DNA of 36,872 nt, from assembly GCA_017410075.1 (NCBI GenBank), contig JAFQRK010000033.1, positions 1-36,872 on the forward strand, in the 5' to 3' direction. The notes under the pieces are model-generated. The model made no database searches. It worked only from the letters and a program-made list of their open reading frames with translations, and was not told where the DNA came from. Numbering within the stretch: position 1 is the stretch's first letter; the number at the start of each line of letters is the position of its first letter. Made by a program: the position numbers and the translations under genes. The DNA comes from Oscillospiraceae bacterium (GTDB lineage: Bacteria > Bacillota > Clostridia > Oscillospirales > Oscillospiraceae). Positions 1 through 7,470 of the stretch are shown here, piece by piece.

Positions 1-2
1 AC

Positions 3-140
3 ATTATTGATTATGCGAGAACAAAAGCTGTTATTGTTATGGATTCAGGGCATGTTGTATTGTCAGCATTGCAACCAGAAACATTAGCAGGAAGATTAGA
101 TACAGGATTAGAAAGCAAAGAAGAAAATAATAATGAATAG
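3..140 (+). CDS. remA: RemA-like (DUF370) regulator, C-terminal fragment
   Basis: The first 46 codons read through to TAG at 138-140 and include [20 protein letters not shown], which matches the C-terminal half of RemA/YlzA (DUF370), a DNA-binding matrix-gene regulator of Firmicutes. The 5' part lies outside the window. By hand count the region 1-230 is about 30% GC, far below the genes that follow. The next gene starts 14 bp downstream and is an rpoZ fragment. In many Firmicutes the order is remA-gmk-rpoZ, so gmk is absent between them here. The identification is by remembered family motif and is fairly secure. Its presence beside pgk is probably an assembly or cloning chimera. Confidence 0.75.
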   Translation: MIDYARTKAVIVMDSGHVVLSALQPETLAGRLDTGLESKEENNNE

Positions 141-154
141 GGAGATGTGAAAAA

Positions 155-238
155 ATGATTATTAAACCAACAGTTACAGATTTATTAGAAATAATTGATA
201 ACAGATTTGAATTAGTTATAGTAGTAGCAAAAAGATCC
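155..238 (+). pseudogene. rpoZ: RNA polymerase omega subunit, N-terminal fragment
   Basis: An ATG at 155 follows the ribosome binding site GGAGATG. The product begins MIIKPTVTDLLEIIDN and continues to VIVVAKRS, which fits the omega subunit start (PS..LL...D.RY.LV..AAKR). Omega binds beta-prime and helps RNA polymerase assembly. Only about 28 residues remain. At about 234-240, around a GATC, the sequence changes from AT-rich rpoZ to GC-rich pgk in a different reading frame. The gene is therefore cut by the junction and cannot make a full protein from this DNA. Confidence 0.7.
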
Positions 239-615
239 CCTCCCCCATTGATGCTGAGATCGCAGTCGAGACTGTTCCCTCCGATGCCATTCCTGCTGAC
301 AAGGAAGGCCTGGACATCGGCGAGGCTTCCCGCGCTCTGTTCGCAGAGGCTGCAAAGGCTGCAAAGACTGTTGTTTGGAACGGCCCCATGGGCGTGTTCG
401 AGAATCCCACTCTGGCAAAGGGCACCATCGCTGTTGCTCAGGCTCTGGCCGATTCTGACGCCATCACCATCGTAGGCGGCGGCGACAGCGCTGCAGCTTG
501 CGAGCAGCTGGGCTTTGCCAACGAGATCACCCACATTTCCACCGGCGGCGGCGCATCTCTGGAATTCCTGGAAGGCTTAGAATTGCCCGGCATTGCTTGT
601 CTGCAAGACAAGTAA
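238..615 (+). pseudogene. pgk: Phosphoglycerate kinase, C-terminal third
   Basis: The frame ending at TAA 613-615 encodes about 125 residues of phosphoglycerate kinase, the glycolytic enzyme that makes ATP from 1,3-bisphosphoglycerate. Visible motifs are the [11 protein letters not shown] segment, the nucleotide-site glycines in [11 protein letters not shown] and the conserved end [15 protein letters not shown]. Full-length Pgk is near 400 residues, so two thirds are missing upstream of the junction at about 238. No start codon belongs to this piece. It lies before tpiA, as is common in clostridial glycolytic operons. The last codons (GGC TTA GAA TTG) look less GC-rich than the rest, and the terminal 31 bp are repeated at 742-772, so the present 3' end may have been rewritten by the insertion that follows. 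Confidence 0.9.
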
Positions 616-741
616 GGACGGAGCAATTCCGGGGACCCCGCAAAAGCGAATGGCTTTTGTGGGGAAGAGGAGAAACCGCGGAATGGTTAAGTATTGACCC
701 CGCTGGGTCAATACGGATTGCATTACGCGTGTTTTGACGAC
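616..741 (+). mobile_element. Hairpin-rich insertion at the pgk stop codon
   Basis: This 126-bp segment lies between two copies of the last 31 bp of pgk (585-615 and 742-772, two mismatches). It contains a 12-bp stem (CCCCGCAAAAGC 636-647 with 653-664, one G-U pair, 5-nt loop). It also has a perfect 9-bp stem (TATTGACCC 692-700 with GGGTCAATA 705-713, 4-nt loop). An outer stem joins GCAATTCCG 623-631 to CGGATTGC 714-721 with one bulge. The layout suggests a folded RNA or a miniature mobile element that leaves the pgk stop intact. I do not recognise the family, and no protein is encoded. Confidence 0.5.
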
Positions 742-772
742 GCCCGGCATTGCTTGCCTGCAGGACAAGTAA
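742..772 (+). repeat. Second copy of the pgk 3' end
   Basis: The sequence repeats 585-615 with two differences (T to C and A to G) and again encodes PGIACLQDK followed by TAA. Its codons (TGC CTG CAG) fit the GC-rich style of this pgk better than the upstream copy does. It may therefore be the original gene end, with 585-615 brought in or duplicated by the insertion. Confidence 0.75.
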
Positions 773-791
773 TTAAAATCGTCACTTAGCA

Positions 792-821
792 GCAGTGGCG
801 ATCCTCCGGGGTCGCCACTGC
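792..821 (+). other. Perfect 10-bp hairpin between pgk and tpiA
   Basis: GCAGTGGCGA (792-801) pairs with TCGCCACTGC (812-821) around a 10-nt loop. No T tract follows, so it is more likely an mRNA stabilising or processing structure than a full intrinsic terminator. Confidence 0.5.
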
Positions 822-898
822 GCAATCACGCAATTCCATCATAAATTCGTAAATACACATCGACATTTCGGTGTAAACATATATTAAGGAGAATGAAA

Positions 899-1675
899 AT
901 GAACAGAAAATACCGCAAGACCGTCATCGCCGGCAACTGGAAGATGAACAAGACCCCCTCCGAGACCAAGGAGTTTATGACTCAGCTGAAAGCCATTATG
1001 CCCAAGGGCCGTTGGTGCGACATCGCACTGTGCGTTCCTGCCGTGTGCATCCCCGCTGCTGTCCGCGCTATGCGTGAGACCCGCGTAGGCATCGGTGCTG
1101 AAAACTGCAACGCCAACGCTTCCGGTGCTTACACCGGCGAAATTGCTACCAATATGCTGGTCGACGCCGGCTGCAAGTATGTGATCATCGGCCACTCCGA
1201 GCGCCGCGCTATGGGCGAGACCGATGCTGATGTCAATGCCAAGGTCCTGGCTGCTCTGGAAGCAGGCCTGACCCCCATTATGTGCTGCGGCGAGACCCTG
1301 GAGCAGCGCGAGGCCGGTATCACCGACGAGTGGATCGCTATGCAGATCAAGCTGGGCCTGCAGGGTGTTTCCGAGGACAAGATCCGCAAGGTCATCATCG
1401 CTTACGAGCCCATCTGGGCTATCGGCACCGGCCGCACCGCTACCCCCGAGCAGGCTGAGGAAGTCTGCGAGAACATCCGTACCGTCGTTCGCAAGCTGTA
1501 CTCCTCCAAGAATGCCCGTGCGATCTCCATCCTGTACGGCGGCTCTATGAACGAGAAAAACGCTTTCGAGCTGCTGGCTCAGCCCGACATCGACGGCGGT
1601 CTGATCGGCGGTGCTTCCCTGGTTCCCGAAAAGTTCGTGCAGATCATCGAAGCTGCAAACCAGCCCACTGTGTAA
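899..1675 (+). CDS. tpiA: Triosephosphate isomerase
   Basis: The cytoplasmic enzyme interconverts dihydroxyacetone phosphate and glyceraldehyde 3-phosphate in glycolysis. The 258-residue product has the expected length and all catalytic landmarks: AGNWKMN with Lys15, VIIGHSERR with the electrophile His99, [11 protein letters not shown] with the base Glu170, and the phosphate loop [10 protein letters not shown]. An ATG six bases upstream (893) is in frame but only one base from AAGGAG (886-891). The ATG at 899 has a normal 7-nt spacing and is preferred. Codon use is strongly biased, as expected for a highly expressed gene. It follows pgk, consistent with a glycolytic operon, and is closed by a hairpin at 1689. 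Confidence 0.96.
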   Translation: MNRKYRKTVIAGNWKMNKTPSETKEFMTQLKAIMPKGRWCDIALCVPAVCIPAAVRAMRETRVGIGAENCNANASGAYTGEIATNMLVDAGCKYVIIGHSERRAMGETDADVNAKVLAALEAGLTPIMCCGETLEQREAGITDEWIAMQIKLGLQGVSEDKIRKVIIAYEPIWAIGTGRTATPEQAEEVCENIRTVVRKLYSSKNARAISILYGGSMNEKNAFELLAQPDIDGGLIGGASLVPEKFVQIIEAANQPTV

Positions 1676-1688
1676 TTTTTAAAAATGG

Positions 1689-1718
1689 GAGCAGCTGCTG
1701 AAAATGCAGCTGCTCTTT
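1689..1718 (+). terminator. Probable terminator after tpiA
   Basis: GAGCAGCTGC (1689-1698) pairs perfectly with GCAGCTGCTC (1706-1715) around a 7-nt loop, followed by a short TTT. The weak T run suggests partial read-through into the next gene, which starts at 1737. Confidence 0.55.
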
Positions 1719-1736
1719 GCACATAGGAGGCATTTT

Positions 1737-2771
1737 ATGCAAACCCTATATCTATTCGCAAAAGATCCTGCCACGGCAGGTACTGCGGCAAATATTATTA
1801 AAAACGGTGGTCTGGTGGCGCTGCCCACGGAAACGGTGTACGGCTTGGGTGCAAACGGTCTGGACCCGGATGCCGTTGCCCAAATTTTCACGGTGAAGGG
1901 TCGCCCCCAGGACAATCCGCTGATCCTGCACATCGCAGACCCGGAGCAGATGGCGCTGTTCTGCCATCATATCCCCGAAGCTGCCTATGCGCTGGCGAAG
2001 GCCTTTTGGCCCGGTCCGCTGACTATGGTGCTGCCGGCAAAGGATATCGTTCCGCTGTCCACCCGGGCAAACCTGCCCACGGTGGCTGTCCGCTGCCCGG
2101 ATTGCGATATTACCCGTGAAATCATCCGCCGTGCAGGCGTTCCCATCGCGGCGCCCTCTGCCAATATTTCCGGCAAGCCCTCCACCACCACCGCACAGCA
2201 CGTCTATGACGATCACGCCGGCAAGATTCCGCTGATCGTAGACGGCGGTCCTTGCCGTGTGGGTGTAGAATCCACCATTGTGGACTTGACGGAGGATCGC
2301 CCCCGGCTTCTGCGTCCCGGCGGCATCACCCCGGAGCAGCTGCGCGCTGTACTGGGCGATCTTCTGATCGACAAGGCAGTGACCGCCAGCATTGACTGCG
2401 ATGCTGTAGTAAAAGCCCCGGGAATGAAATACCGTCATTATGCCCCGGCAGAGCCGGTGGTCATCGTGTCCGGCAGCCGGGAAAAGGCGGCGGAATATAT
2501 CCGCAGACATTTTGAGCCCGGTGACCGGGTGCTGTGCTTTGCGGAGGAGCTGCCACTGTACGAAGGCTGCGCTCCCCTCTCCTACGGTCAGGAAGCGGAT
2601 GCGGATACCCTCTGTGCAGGTCTTTTCGCCGCACTGCGGGAGCTGGACGATCCCAGTATCCATCAGGTCTATGCCCGTTGCCCCGAGGGCGACGGTGTTG
2701 CCTTTGCAGTGCAAAACCGGCTGAAGAAGGCCGCCGCATTCCACATCATTGATGCGGAGGTGGAGGTATGA
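1737..2771 (+). CDS. L-threonylcarbamoyladenylate synthase, Sua5/YrdC type
   Basis: The product (344 aa) makes threonylcarbamoyl-AMP from threonine, bicarbonate and ATP, the first step of the t6A37 tRNA modification. The N-terminal YrdC/TsaC domain shows LPTETVYGLGANG near residues 30-42, KGRPQDNPL, and the SANISGKPS loop. A C-terminal Sua5 domain follows after the MKYRHYAP linker motif, so this is the long Sua5 form, not the short TsaC form. The ATG at 1737 is chosen because AGGAGG lies just upstream, whereas an earlier in-frame ATG (1704) falls inside the tpiA terminator. Its stop overlaps the coaE start by 4 nt (ATGA), indicating translational coupling. Confidence 0.93.
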   Translation: MQTLYLFAKDPATAGTAANIIKNGGLVALPTETVYGLGANGLDPDAVAQIFTVKGRPQDNPLILHIADPEQMALFCHHIPEAAYALAKAFWPGPLTMVLPAKDIVPLSTRANLPTVAVRCPDCDITREIIRRAGVPIAAPSANISGKPSTTTAQHVYDDHAGKIPLIVDGGPCRVGVESTIVDLTEDRPRLLRPGGITPEQLRAVLGDLLIDKAVTASIDCDAVVKAPGMKYRHYAPAEPVVIVSGSREKAAEYIRRHFEPGDRVLCFAEELPLYEGCAPLSYGQEADADTLCAGLFAALRELDDPSIHQVYARCPEGDGVAFAVQNRLKKAAAFHIIDAEVEV

Positions 2772-3352
2772 TTTTGGGTATCACCGGTGGCTCCGGCAGC
2801 GGAAAAACCACGCTTTTGCAGCTTGTTGAAGCAAGCGGCGGTGTGATTTTGGACTGCGACGCCATCTACCATCAGCTTTTGCAAAATGATAAGCAGCTGC
2901 TGCAGACCATTGAAAATCGCTTTCCCGGCACAGTCATAGACGGTGTGCTTGCCCGCAAAAAGCTGGGCGAAGTGGTCTTTGCCGACGAAGCCGCCTTGCA
3001 GGAGCTGAATCAGATCACTCATTCCGCCGTAAAGAAGGAAGTCCTGCGCATTTTGGAAAGCAAGCCAACCCTTGCCGCCATTGATGCCATTGGGCTTTTT
3101 GAAAGCGGTCTGGATGCTTTGTGCGATGCAACTGTGGCAGTAACCGCCCCGGAAGCTATGCGCATCCGGCGGCTGATGGCGCGCGATGGCATTTCCTACG
3201 AATATGCGCAAAAACGCATCCGTGCCCAGCATCCCGACCAATGGTATGCCGGCAAATGCACCTACACCCTGGAAAATGACGGCTGTCCCGATGGGTTCCG
3301 GGTGAAATGTATTGCATTTTTGCGTCACTTGGGTATAATGAAAGCAGAATGA
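2768..3352 (+). CDS. coaE: Dephospho-CoA kinase
   Basis: The enzyme phosphorylates the ribose 3'-OH of dephospho-CoA in the last step of coenzyme A synthesis. The 194-residue product starts MILGITGGSGSGKTT, a Walker A P-loop, followed by the substrate-site DCDAIYHQLL. This matches CoaE in length and order. A lid-like region near residues 135-150 contains RIRRLMARDGIS. Its ATG overlaps the stop of the upstream Sua5 gene by 4 nt, so the two are co-translated. The stop is 21 bp before the aminopeptidase start. Confidence 0.93.
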   Translation: MILGITGGSGSGKTTLLQLVEASGGVILDCDAIYHQLLQNDKQLLQTIENRFPGTVIDGVLARKKLGEVVFADEAALQELNQITHSAVKKEVLRILESKPTLAAIDAIGLFESGLDALCDATVAVTAPEAMRIRRLMARDGISYEYAQKRIRAQHPDQWYAGKCTYTLENDGCPDGFRVKCIAFLRHLGIMKAE

Positions 3353-3373
3353 TCAAGAAAGGAAACAAAAATT

Positions 3374-4759
3374 ATGACTGCTGATGAACTGCGCGAATCC
3401 CTGCTGGCTGCGCCGAAGAACGGCTATGCCCGCATTACTGCTGAGCAACGCGATCAGATGGAAGCCTACTGCCGGCGCTATATGGCATTTATGGATGCCT
3501 GCAAAACAGAACGGGAAGCCACTACCTGGACTGTGGCCGAAGCCGAGAAGAACGGCTTTAAGCCCTTTGCACCCGGTATGGCTGCCAAGCCCGGCGACAA
3601 GATCTATCTGAACAACCGGGACAAGTCCATTATGCTTGCTGTCATCGGCAAGCGCAGCCTTGCTGAGGGCGCAAATATCTGCGCCGCCCATGTGGACTCT
3701 CCCCGTATGGACTTGAAGCCCAATCCCCTTTATGAAGATGCAGAGATCGCCTTCTTCAAGACCCATTACTACGGCGGCATCAAGAAGTACCAGTGGGTCA
3801 CCATTCCCCTGGCACTCCACGGTGTTGTCTACCGCAAGGACGGCTCTGTGATCACTGTTACGATCGGTGAAGACGACACCGATCCCGTGCTGATGGTCTC
3901 CGACCTTCTGCCCCATCTGGCAGCAGAACAGATGCAGAAGCCTCTGGCCAAGGGCATCGTAGGCGAGCAGCTGAATGTGATCCTGGGAACAGAGCCTATC
4001 GAGGGCGAAGGCAGCGATATGGTAAAGCTGAATGTGATGAAGCTGCTGAACGAAAAATACGGTCTAATTGAGAATGATTTTCTGTCTGCTGAGCTGACTG
4101 TCGTTCCCGCCGGCCGCTGCCGTGAGGTAGGCTTGGATCGCAGCCTGCTCGGTGCTTACGGCCACGACGATCGGGTCTGTGCATATGCTGAGCTGGAAGC
4201 CCTGTTCTCCCTCGACATTCCCGACAAGACCGCAGTCTGCATTCTTGCAGACAAGGAGGAGATCGGCTCTGTGGGCATTTCTGGTATGCAGAGCGAGGCT
4301 TTCGAATACTTTATGGAAAATCTGTGCGACGCCCAGGGTGTGAAGCTGAGCCAGTGCTTTGCCAACTCCTTCTGCCTGTCTGCCGATGTTTCCAATGCCT
4401 TTGATCCCAATTTCCCCGAGACCTGCGACCGCCGCAACAACTCCGCATTGAACTACGGCGTTGCCATCTGCAAGTATACCGGCTCCCGGGGCAAGGGCGG
4501 TGCATCTGACGCCTCCGCGGAAGCGATGGGTCACATCCGCACCACCTTCGAAAATGCCGGCGTCATCTGGCAGATCGCCACGCTGGGCAAGGTAGATCAG
4601 GGCGGTGGCGGCACTGTGGCCGCTTATATGGCAAACCGCAACATCGTCACTGTGGATGCCGGTGTGCCCGTCTTAAGTATGCACGCGCCCATCGAGTTGG
4701 TTTCCAAGCTGGACTGCTACGAGACCATGCTGGCCTGCAAGGCGATCTATCTGGCATAA
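3374..4759 (+). CDS. M18 family zinc aminopeptidase
   Basis: The 461-residue protein belongs to the M18 (aspartyl aminopeptidase/LAP4-ApeB) family of cytoplasmic dinuclear-zinc aminopeptidases. Visible metal and catalytic motifs are AAHVDSPRMDLKPNPLYE (His and the adjacent catalytic Asp), GAYGHDDRVCAYAELEAL (bridging Asp), DKEEIGSVG (catalytic Glu-Glu) and DVSNAFDPNFPE. A C-terminal His lies in VPVLSMHAPIE. The start follows AAGAAAGGAAAC with good spacing. Its terminator loop is interrupted by the transposon at 4789, and the two halves of that terminator can be rejoined exactly. Confidence 0.92.
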   Translation: MTADELRESLLAAPKNGYARITAEQRDQMEAYCRRYMAFMDACKTEREATTWTVAEAEKNGFKPFAPGMAAKPGDKIYLNNRDKSIMLAVIGKRSLAEGANICAAHVDSPRMDLKPNPLYEDAEIAFFKTHYYGGIKKYQWVTIPLALHGVVYRKDGSVITVTIGEDDTDPVLMVSDLLPHLAAEQMQKPLAKGIVGEQLNVILGTEPIEGEGSDMVKLNVMKLLNEKYGLIENDFLSAELTVVPAGRCREVGLDRSLLGAYGHDDRVCAYAELEALFSLDIPDKTAVCILADKEEIGSVGISGMQSEAFEYFMENLCDAQGVKLSQCFANSFCLSADVSNAFDPNFPETCDRRNNSALNYGVAICKYTGSRGKGGASDASAEAMGHIRTTFENAGVIWQIATLGKVDQGGGGTVAAYMANRNIVTVDAGVPVLSMHAPIELVSKLDCYETMLACKAIYLA

Positions 4760-4772
4760 TAGATCATTTTAC

Positions 4773-4788
4773 AGCCCCCTCTGACGAG
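4773..4788 (+). terminator. Left half of the split aminopeptidase terminator, with target duplication
   Basis: AGCCCCCTC (4773-4781) and TGAC are the left arm and loop of a hairpin whose right arm, GAGGGGGCT plus seven T, lies at 13916-13930. CTCTGACGAG at 4779-4788 is the left copy of the 10-bp target duplication. The left arm alone cannot form the terminator. Confidence 0.85.
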
Positions 4789-4806
4789 CAATGTCATTAA
4801 GTTAAG
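4789..4806 (+). repeat. Left terminal inverted repeat
   Basis: CAATGTCATTAAGTTAAG is the exact reverse complement of 13891-13908. If the next base on each side is included, the match is 19 bp and the duplication 8 bp. The 18+10 reading fits IS4-family habits better. Confidence 0.85.
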
Positions 4807-4856
4807 GCGAGTTTTAGGAAATCTTTGCTTTCGAGATGGCATTGACGCCAAAAACG

Positions 4857-4869
4857 CATTAAGTTAAGG
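4857..4869 (+). repeat. Subterminal copy of the end motif
   Basis: CATTAAGTTAAGG at 4857-4869 repeats 4795-4807 directly, 62 bp apart. It could be a second transposase binding site or the scar of an older end. No matching pair was seen at the right end. Confidence 0.6.
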
Positions 4870-4882
4870 GGCTAACAAAGAG

Positions 4883-4918
4883 AAGACTCCCAGCCGATTG
4901 TGGCCTGGGAGTCTTTTT
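4883..4918. terminator. Bidirectional terminator at the transposon left end
   Basis: AAGACTCCCAG (4883-4893) pairs perfectly with CTGGGAGTCTT (4905-4915), with T to 4918 on the plus strand and a T-rich run on the minus strand. It would stop aminopeptidase read-through from entering the transposase and end the transposase transcript. Confidence 0.8.
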
Positions 4919-4990
4919 CTGCGTAGAATGTGTTATTTGTTGTTTTTAGGGCACGGCTTGTAGGCAAGAGCGAAAAGTAGCCCTTGCCTC

Positions 4991-6325
4991 TTATGCCGCT
5001 ACACGATACACAAACCCTGTAAATCCTTTAGGTCTTAACTTTCGCTTGTCTTGACGACCTGGTCGTACCGCTTCGATATACTTGCTTATTTCTTCTATCA
5101 ATTTCAGACCGTTGGATATATTTTGCCTATGGTATTTTTTGCAAAGATAGACGGCCATCTTGAAATTTACTTGATAAGCATGGACAGCATGCTCCTTCTT
5201 TTTAACAACAACTGCGCCGACAATACGGGTGCTGTAGTTATACATAATCAAGGCAGCATAAATCTCCTGCATAACAAGATCTTCTTTCTTGCTATGTAGG
5301 TTGATAAGGCCAACAGTGTACTTTATATCGCGGAAAGCGGTTTCAATACCCCAGCGCATATGGTAGAGATCCTTGATATCTTCGATAGAGAAAACGAAAC
5401 GAGGCAGCGTAGTAACGATGGTTTCATACTTATCATCACTAATCTGAAAGCGGACAACTCGGAACTTCATTGTGTATGGAGATGCAAAATCCCATGTTCT
5501 GATCTTGGTCTTTTGGCTATTGGTTTTGCCTTTTTTGCTTGCTGTTGGGATACGCACACGATGCCTTTCCTTGTCTTCCTTGGTTTGGGTGGTTGTAATC
5601 TCAAATTCAATATCCTGGTCAAGTTCTTTCATAGGCAGCTTTCGGATTTCACGCATGCTGCCCTCTTCCTCTCTCACTCTGCAAGCAAAGTCGACATTTT
5701 CTTTTTCGATGAGGTGCGCGAATAAATTGTAGCCTTCATATCCGCGGTCCAGTAAAATGATGTTCCTTCCTTGGAAATCATTGCGCTGCAACATTGTAAT
5801 CAAGGCTTTGTGCTCGTCCATCTTGGGTCTGGGTTGAAGCTCAACATCCAATACAGTCTTATTAAGGATATCAAAAAGCGTATTCATTTGGGTCTGATTC
5901 AGTCCATGAGGAGCGTCAGACTTGCACGAAAAGCTTTCCAGGTTAGGGTCGCGCGGCTGATTGATAGCGGAACTATCGACTGCTAAAACACGGTATTCTT
6001 TATATTTCTGACGGATTACTTCAGTTTTATTATATTGACACAGCAAATCATAGAATGCAGAACTTTTGATTTTGCTACGCTGTTGCACCAGGGCAGAAGG
6101 TGTGATTGAAGTATTGTACTGCTCAAAGTATTTGTGAAGTTCCTTTGCTAAAGATCCTCCCTCCATCGTCACCAGCAGACTCATCGCATCACGCATATTC
6201 AGTTTGCGCTCTCGGGTGAAGTCGGCATCCGGATTATGGACATACTCTGCCCGTCGGTCAGTAATATAGGTTATGGCATTTTCTAAATTGCGCTTAGCTT
6301 CATCAGCAACAGACAGCTTGCCCAT
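4991..6325 (-). CDS. IS4-type DDE transposase
   Basis: The 444-residue protein has the IS4-family DDE core. The first Asp is in VLAVDSSAINQPRDPN, the second in IILLDRGYEGYN, and the Y-(2)-R-(3)-E-(6)-K signature reads YHMRWGIETAFRDIK. The ATG at 6325 follows AAAGGAGG, so an earlier in-frame ATG is not needed. The gene reads toward the left inverted repeat, and its end is 185 bp from it. It lies 51 bp downstream of the TnpC-like gene and is probably co-transcribed. The length and triad look intact, so it may be active, and it is the natural enzyme for the 18-bp ends and 10-bp duplication. Confidence 0.9.
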   Translation of the reverse strand: MGKLSVADEAKRNLENAITYITDRRAEYVHNPDADFTRERKLNMRDAMSLLVTMEGGSLAKELHKYFEQYNTSITPSALVQQRSKIKSSAFYDLLCQYNKTEVIRQKYKEYRVLAVDSSAINQPRDPNLESFSCKSDAPHGLNQTQMNTLFDILNKTVLDVELQPRPKMDEHKALITMLQRNDFQGRNIILLDRGYEGYNLFAHLIEKENVDFACRVREEEGSMREIRKLPMKELDQDIEFEITTTQTKEDKERHRVRIPTASKKGKTNSQKTKIRTWDFASPYTMKFRVVRFQISDDKYETIVTTLPRFVFSIEDIKDLYHMRWGIETAFRDIKYTVGLINLHSKKEDLVMQEIYAALIMYNYSTRIVGAVVVKKKEHAVHAYQVNFKMAVYLCKKYHRQNISNGLKLIEEISKYIEAVRPGRQDKRKLRPKGFTGFVYRVAA

Positions 6326-6376
6326 ATTCCGTTCCTCCTTTCGCACAAATTTGTTATTCTCCCTATGGTTATTCGA

Positions 6377-6658
6377 TTAACGAATATGCAGTTGTTTTTC
6401 TAGTTCACGAATCCTGGATCTTAGCCGGATAACCTCCAACTGAAGCTCTTTTTTAGTCATGCCTGTTACGCGGCAATCCTCGATCTTTTCCCTGATTTCG
6501 CTGTGCCGATAAAGAAATGGTCTTGATACGCTGGCAGCGAGAGAAACCGTATAAAAGTTTACTGACTCTCCATTTTCCAGCATCTGCAAAATTATTTGCA
6601 TCGTATGTAACACCTTTTCTTGAGATCGCTGCTTGGTTGCGCTAATTAAATTATCCAT
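6377..6658 (-). CDS. TnpC/DUF6262-like transposition accessory protein
   Basis: The 93-residue protein starts MDNLISATKQRSQEKVLHTM and contains VNFYTVSLAASVSRPFLYRH, a helix-turn-helix-like block typical of the DUF6262/TnpC family known from Tn554-type elements. The C-terminus (LQLEVIRLRSRIRELEKQL) is a predicted coiled coil. It lies just upstream of the IS4-type transposase on the same strand. AAAGGGG precedes the ATG, and a possible minus-strand -10 lies at 6710-6715. In Tn554 elements TnpC accompanies tyrosine recombinases, so the pairing with a DDE transposase is unusual. The role here, possibly end binding or target choice, is inferred. Confidence 0.65.
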   Translation of the reverse strand: MDNLISATKQRSQEKVLHTMQIILQMLENGESVNFYTVSLAASVSRPFLYRHSEIREKIEDCRVTGMTKKELQLEVIRLRSRIRELEKQLHIR

Positions 6659-6797
6659 ATGTATTGCCCCTTTACAATTTTTCGGAGTTCAGGTACTGCC
6701 TATAACCGTATTATAACGTGTGGCAAGAGGAAATTCAGCTACCTCAAAAATCCACCCCAATCAAGAGGGTTGAGTCTTCATTTAGGTGGACCTGAAA

Positions 6798-6826
6798 AAC
6801 CCGCAGGGCAAATTGCCTTGCGGGTT
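6798..6826 (-). terminator. Orphan minus-strand terminator
   Basis: AACCCGCA (6798-6805) and TGCGGGTT (6819-6826) form a long stem with an inner GGCAA/TTGCC extension. On the minus strand it is followed by TTTTT. No minus-strand gene lies to its right before 7266, so it probably guards the transposase against antisense transcription or is left over from a lost gene. Confidence 0.55.
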
Positions 6827-6885
6827 GTGGATTATAATAAGATTATTTATTTGCGGCACATCAGTCCACAAAGTAGAATGTACTA

Positions 6886-6913
6886 TTGCTTATGCTAGTC
6901 AAAGTGGTATAAT
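6886..6913 (+). promoter_or_regulatory. Promoter of the abi remnant
   Basis: TTGCTT (6886-6891), a 16-bp spacer and TATAAT (6908-6913) lie 35 bp before the ATG at 6949. Confidence 0.6.
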
Positions 6914-6948
6914 GAAGAAAATGTCGAATTACGGAATAGGGGTATTAT

Positions 6949-7266
6949 ATGAGCGCTAGAATAGACAAGCCAATGCGATCTCCAGCAGAACTAGTAACCA
7001 TGCTAAAAGATGATAAGGGAATTACATTTAATTACATGGATACTACTGAAGCGGAGACATATTTACACGAAAGAAATAATTATCTCCGTACGACATCGTA
7101 CCGTAAGAATTATGATAAGCACATGACGGGTGATAATGCGGGGAAATACATTCAACTTGATTTTGCTCATCTAGTTGAGTTATCCAGATTGGATATGTAT
7201 CTTCGTACACACTTACTCCAGATGTGTATTGATATTGAGCACGCTTATGCGCTCCTTATCTTTTGA
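6949..7266 (+). pseudogene. Abi_2 family (AbiD/AbiF-like) N-terminal remnant
   Basis: The 105-residue ORF shows the opening of the Abi_2 family of phage abortive-infection proteins: a segment like KP...P.ELV..LK..G at the start, a YL..RNNYLR motif, and LVELSRLDMYLRTHLLQMCI followed by DIEHAY. Family members are usually near 300 residues. This one stops at TGA in the middle of the domain and is followed by AT-rich non-coding DNA. It has its own good promoter but only a weak ribosome binding site. It is probably a broken passenger gene. A short functional variant is less likely. Confidence 0.55.
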
Positions 7267-7367
7267 ATAATACTATTTTACGCCATTTATTTTTAAGAAG
7301 CAACATATTCATCTTATTATGATCGTTTCAATTTTAAAATTTATCTGAAAAGAGGGCTTTTTCCAAA

Positions 7368-7431
7368 TTAGGAGAATCTTAATAATTTCTAAGGAAAGCC
7401 TAATGAAAATATACAGGTATTTTGATATAAT
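7368..7431 (+). promoter_or_regulatory. vanR promoter with VanR-box-like repeat
   Basis: The 27 bp at 7368-7394 (beginning TTAGGAGAATCTTAATAAT) recur at 9274-9300 with three mismatches, before the effector genes. Half-sites resembling CTTAAT, TCTAAG and CCTAAT are spaced about 10-11 bp apart, as OmpR-family regulators prefer. A TATAAT -10 is at 7426-7431 without a good -35, which fits activator-dependent transcription by phosphorylated VanR. Autoregulation is inferred. Confidence 0.6.
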
Positions 7432-7470
7432 GTAGGCGGAAAGAGAAAAAGAAGTGGGGTGGAGGGATAT

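Noticed and set aside
1704..1736. Longer start of the Sua5 gene at 1704
   Set aside because: The ATG lies inside the tpiA terminator loop and has no ribosome binding site; AGGAGG fits the ATG at 1737.
4963..4988. GGCAAG/CTTGCC hairpin after the transposase stop
   Set aside because: The stem is short with no T tract, and a far better terminator lies at 4883-4918.
5051..5986. Several plus-strand open frames opposite the transposase
   Set aside because: They are mirror frames of a clear IS4-type transposase with intact motifs on the minus strand, without starts or family motifs.
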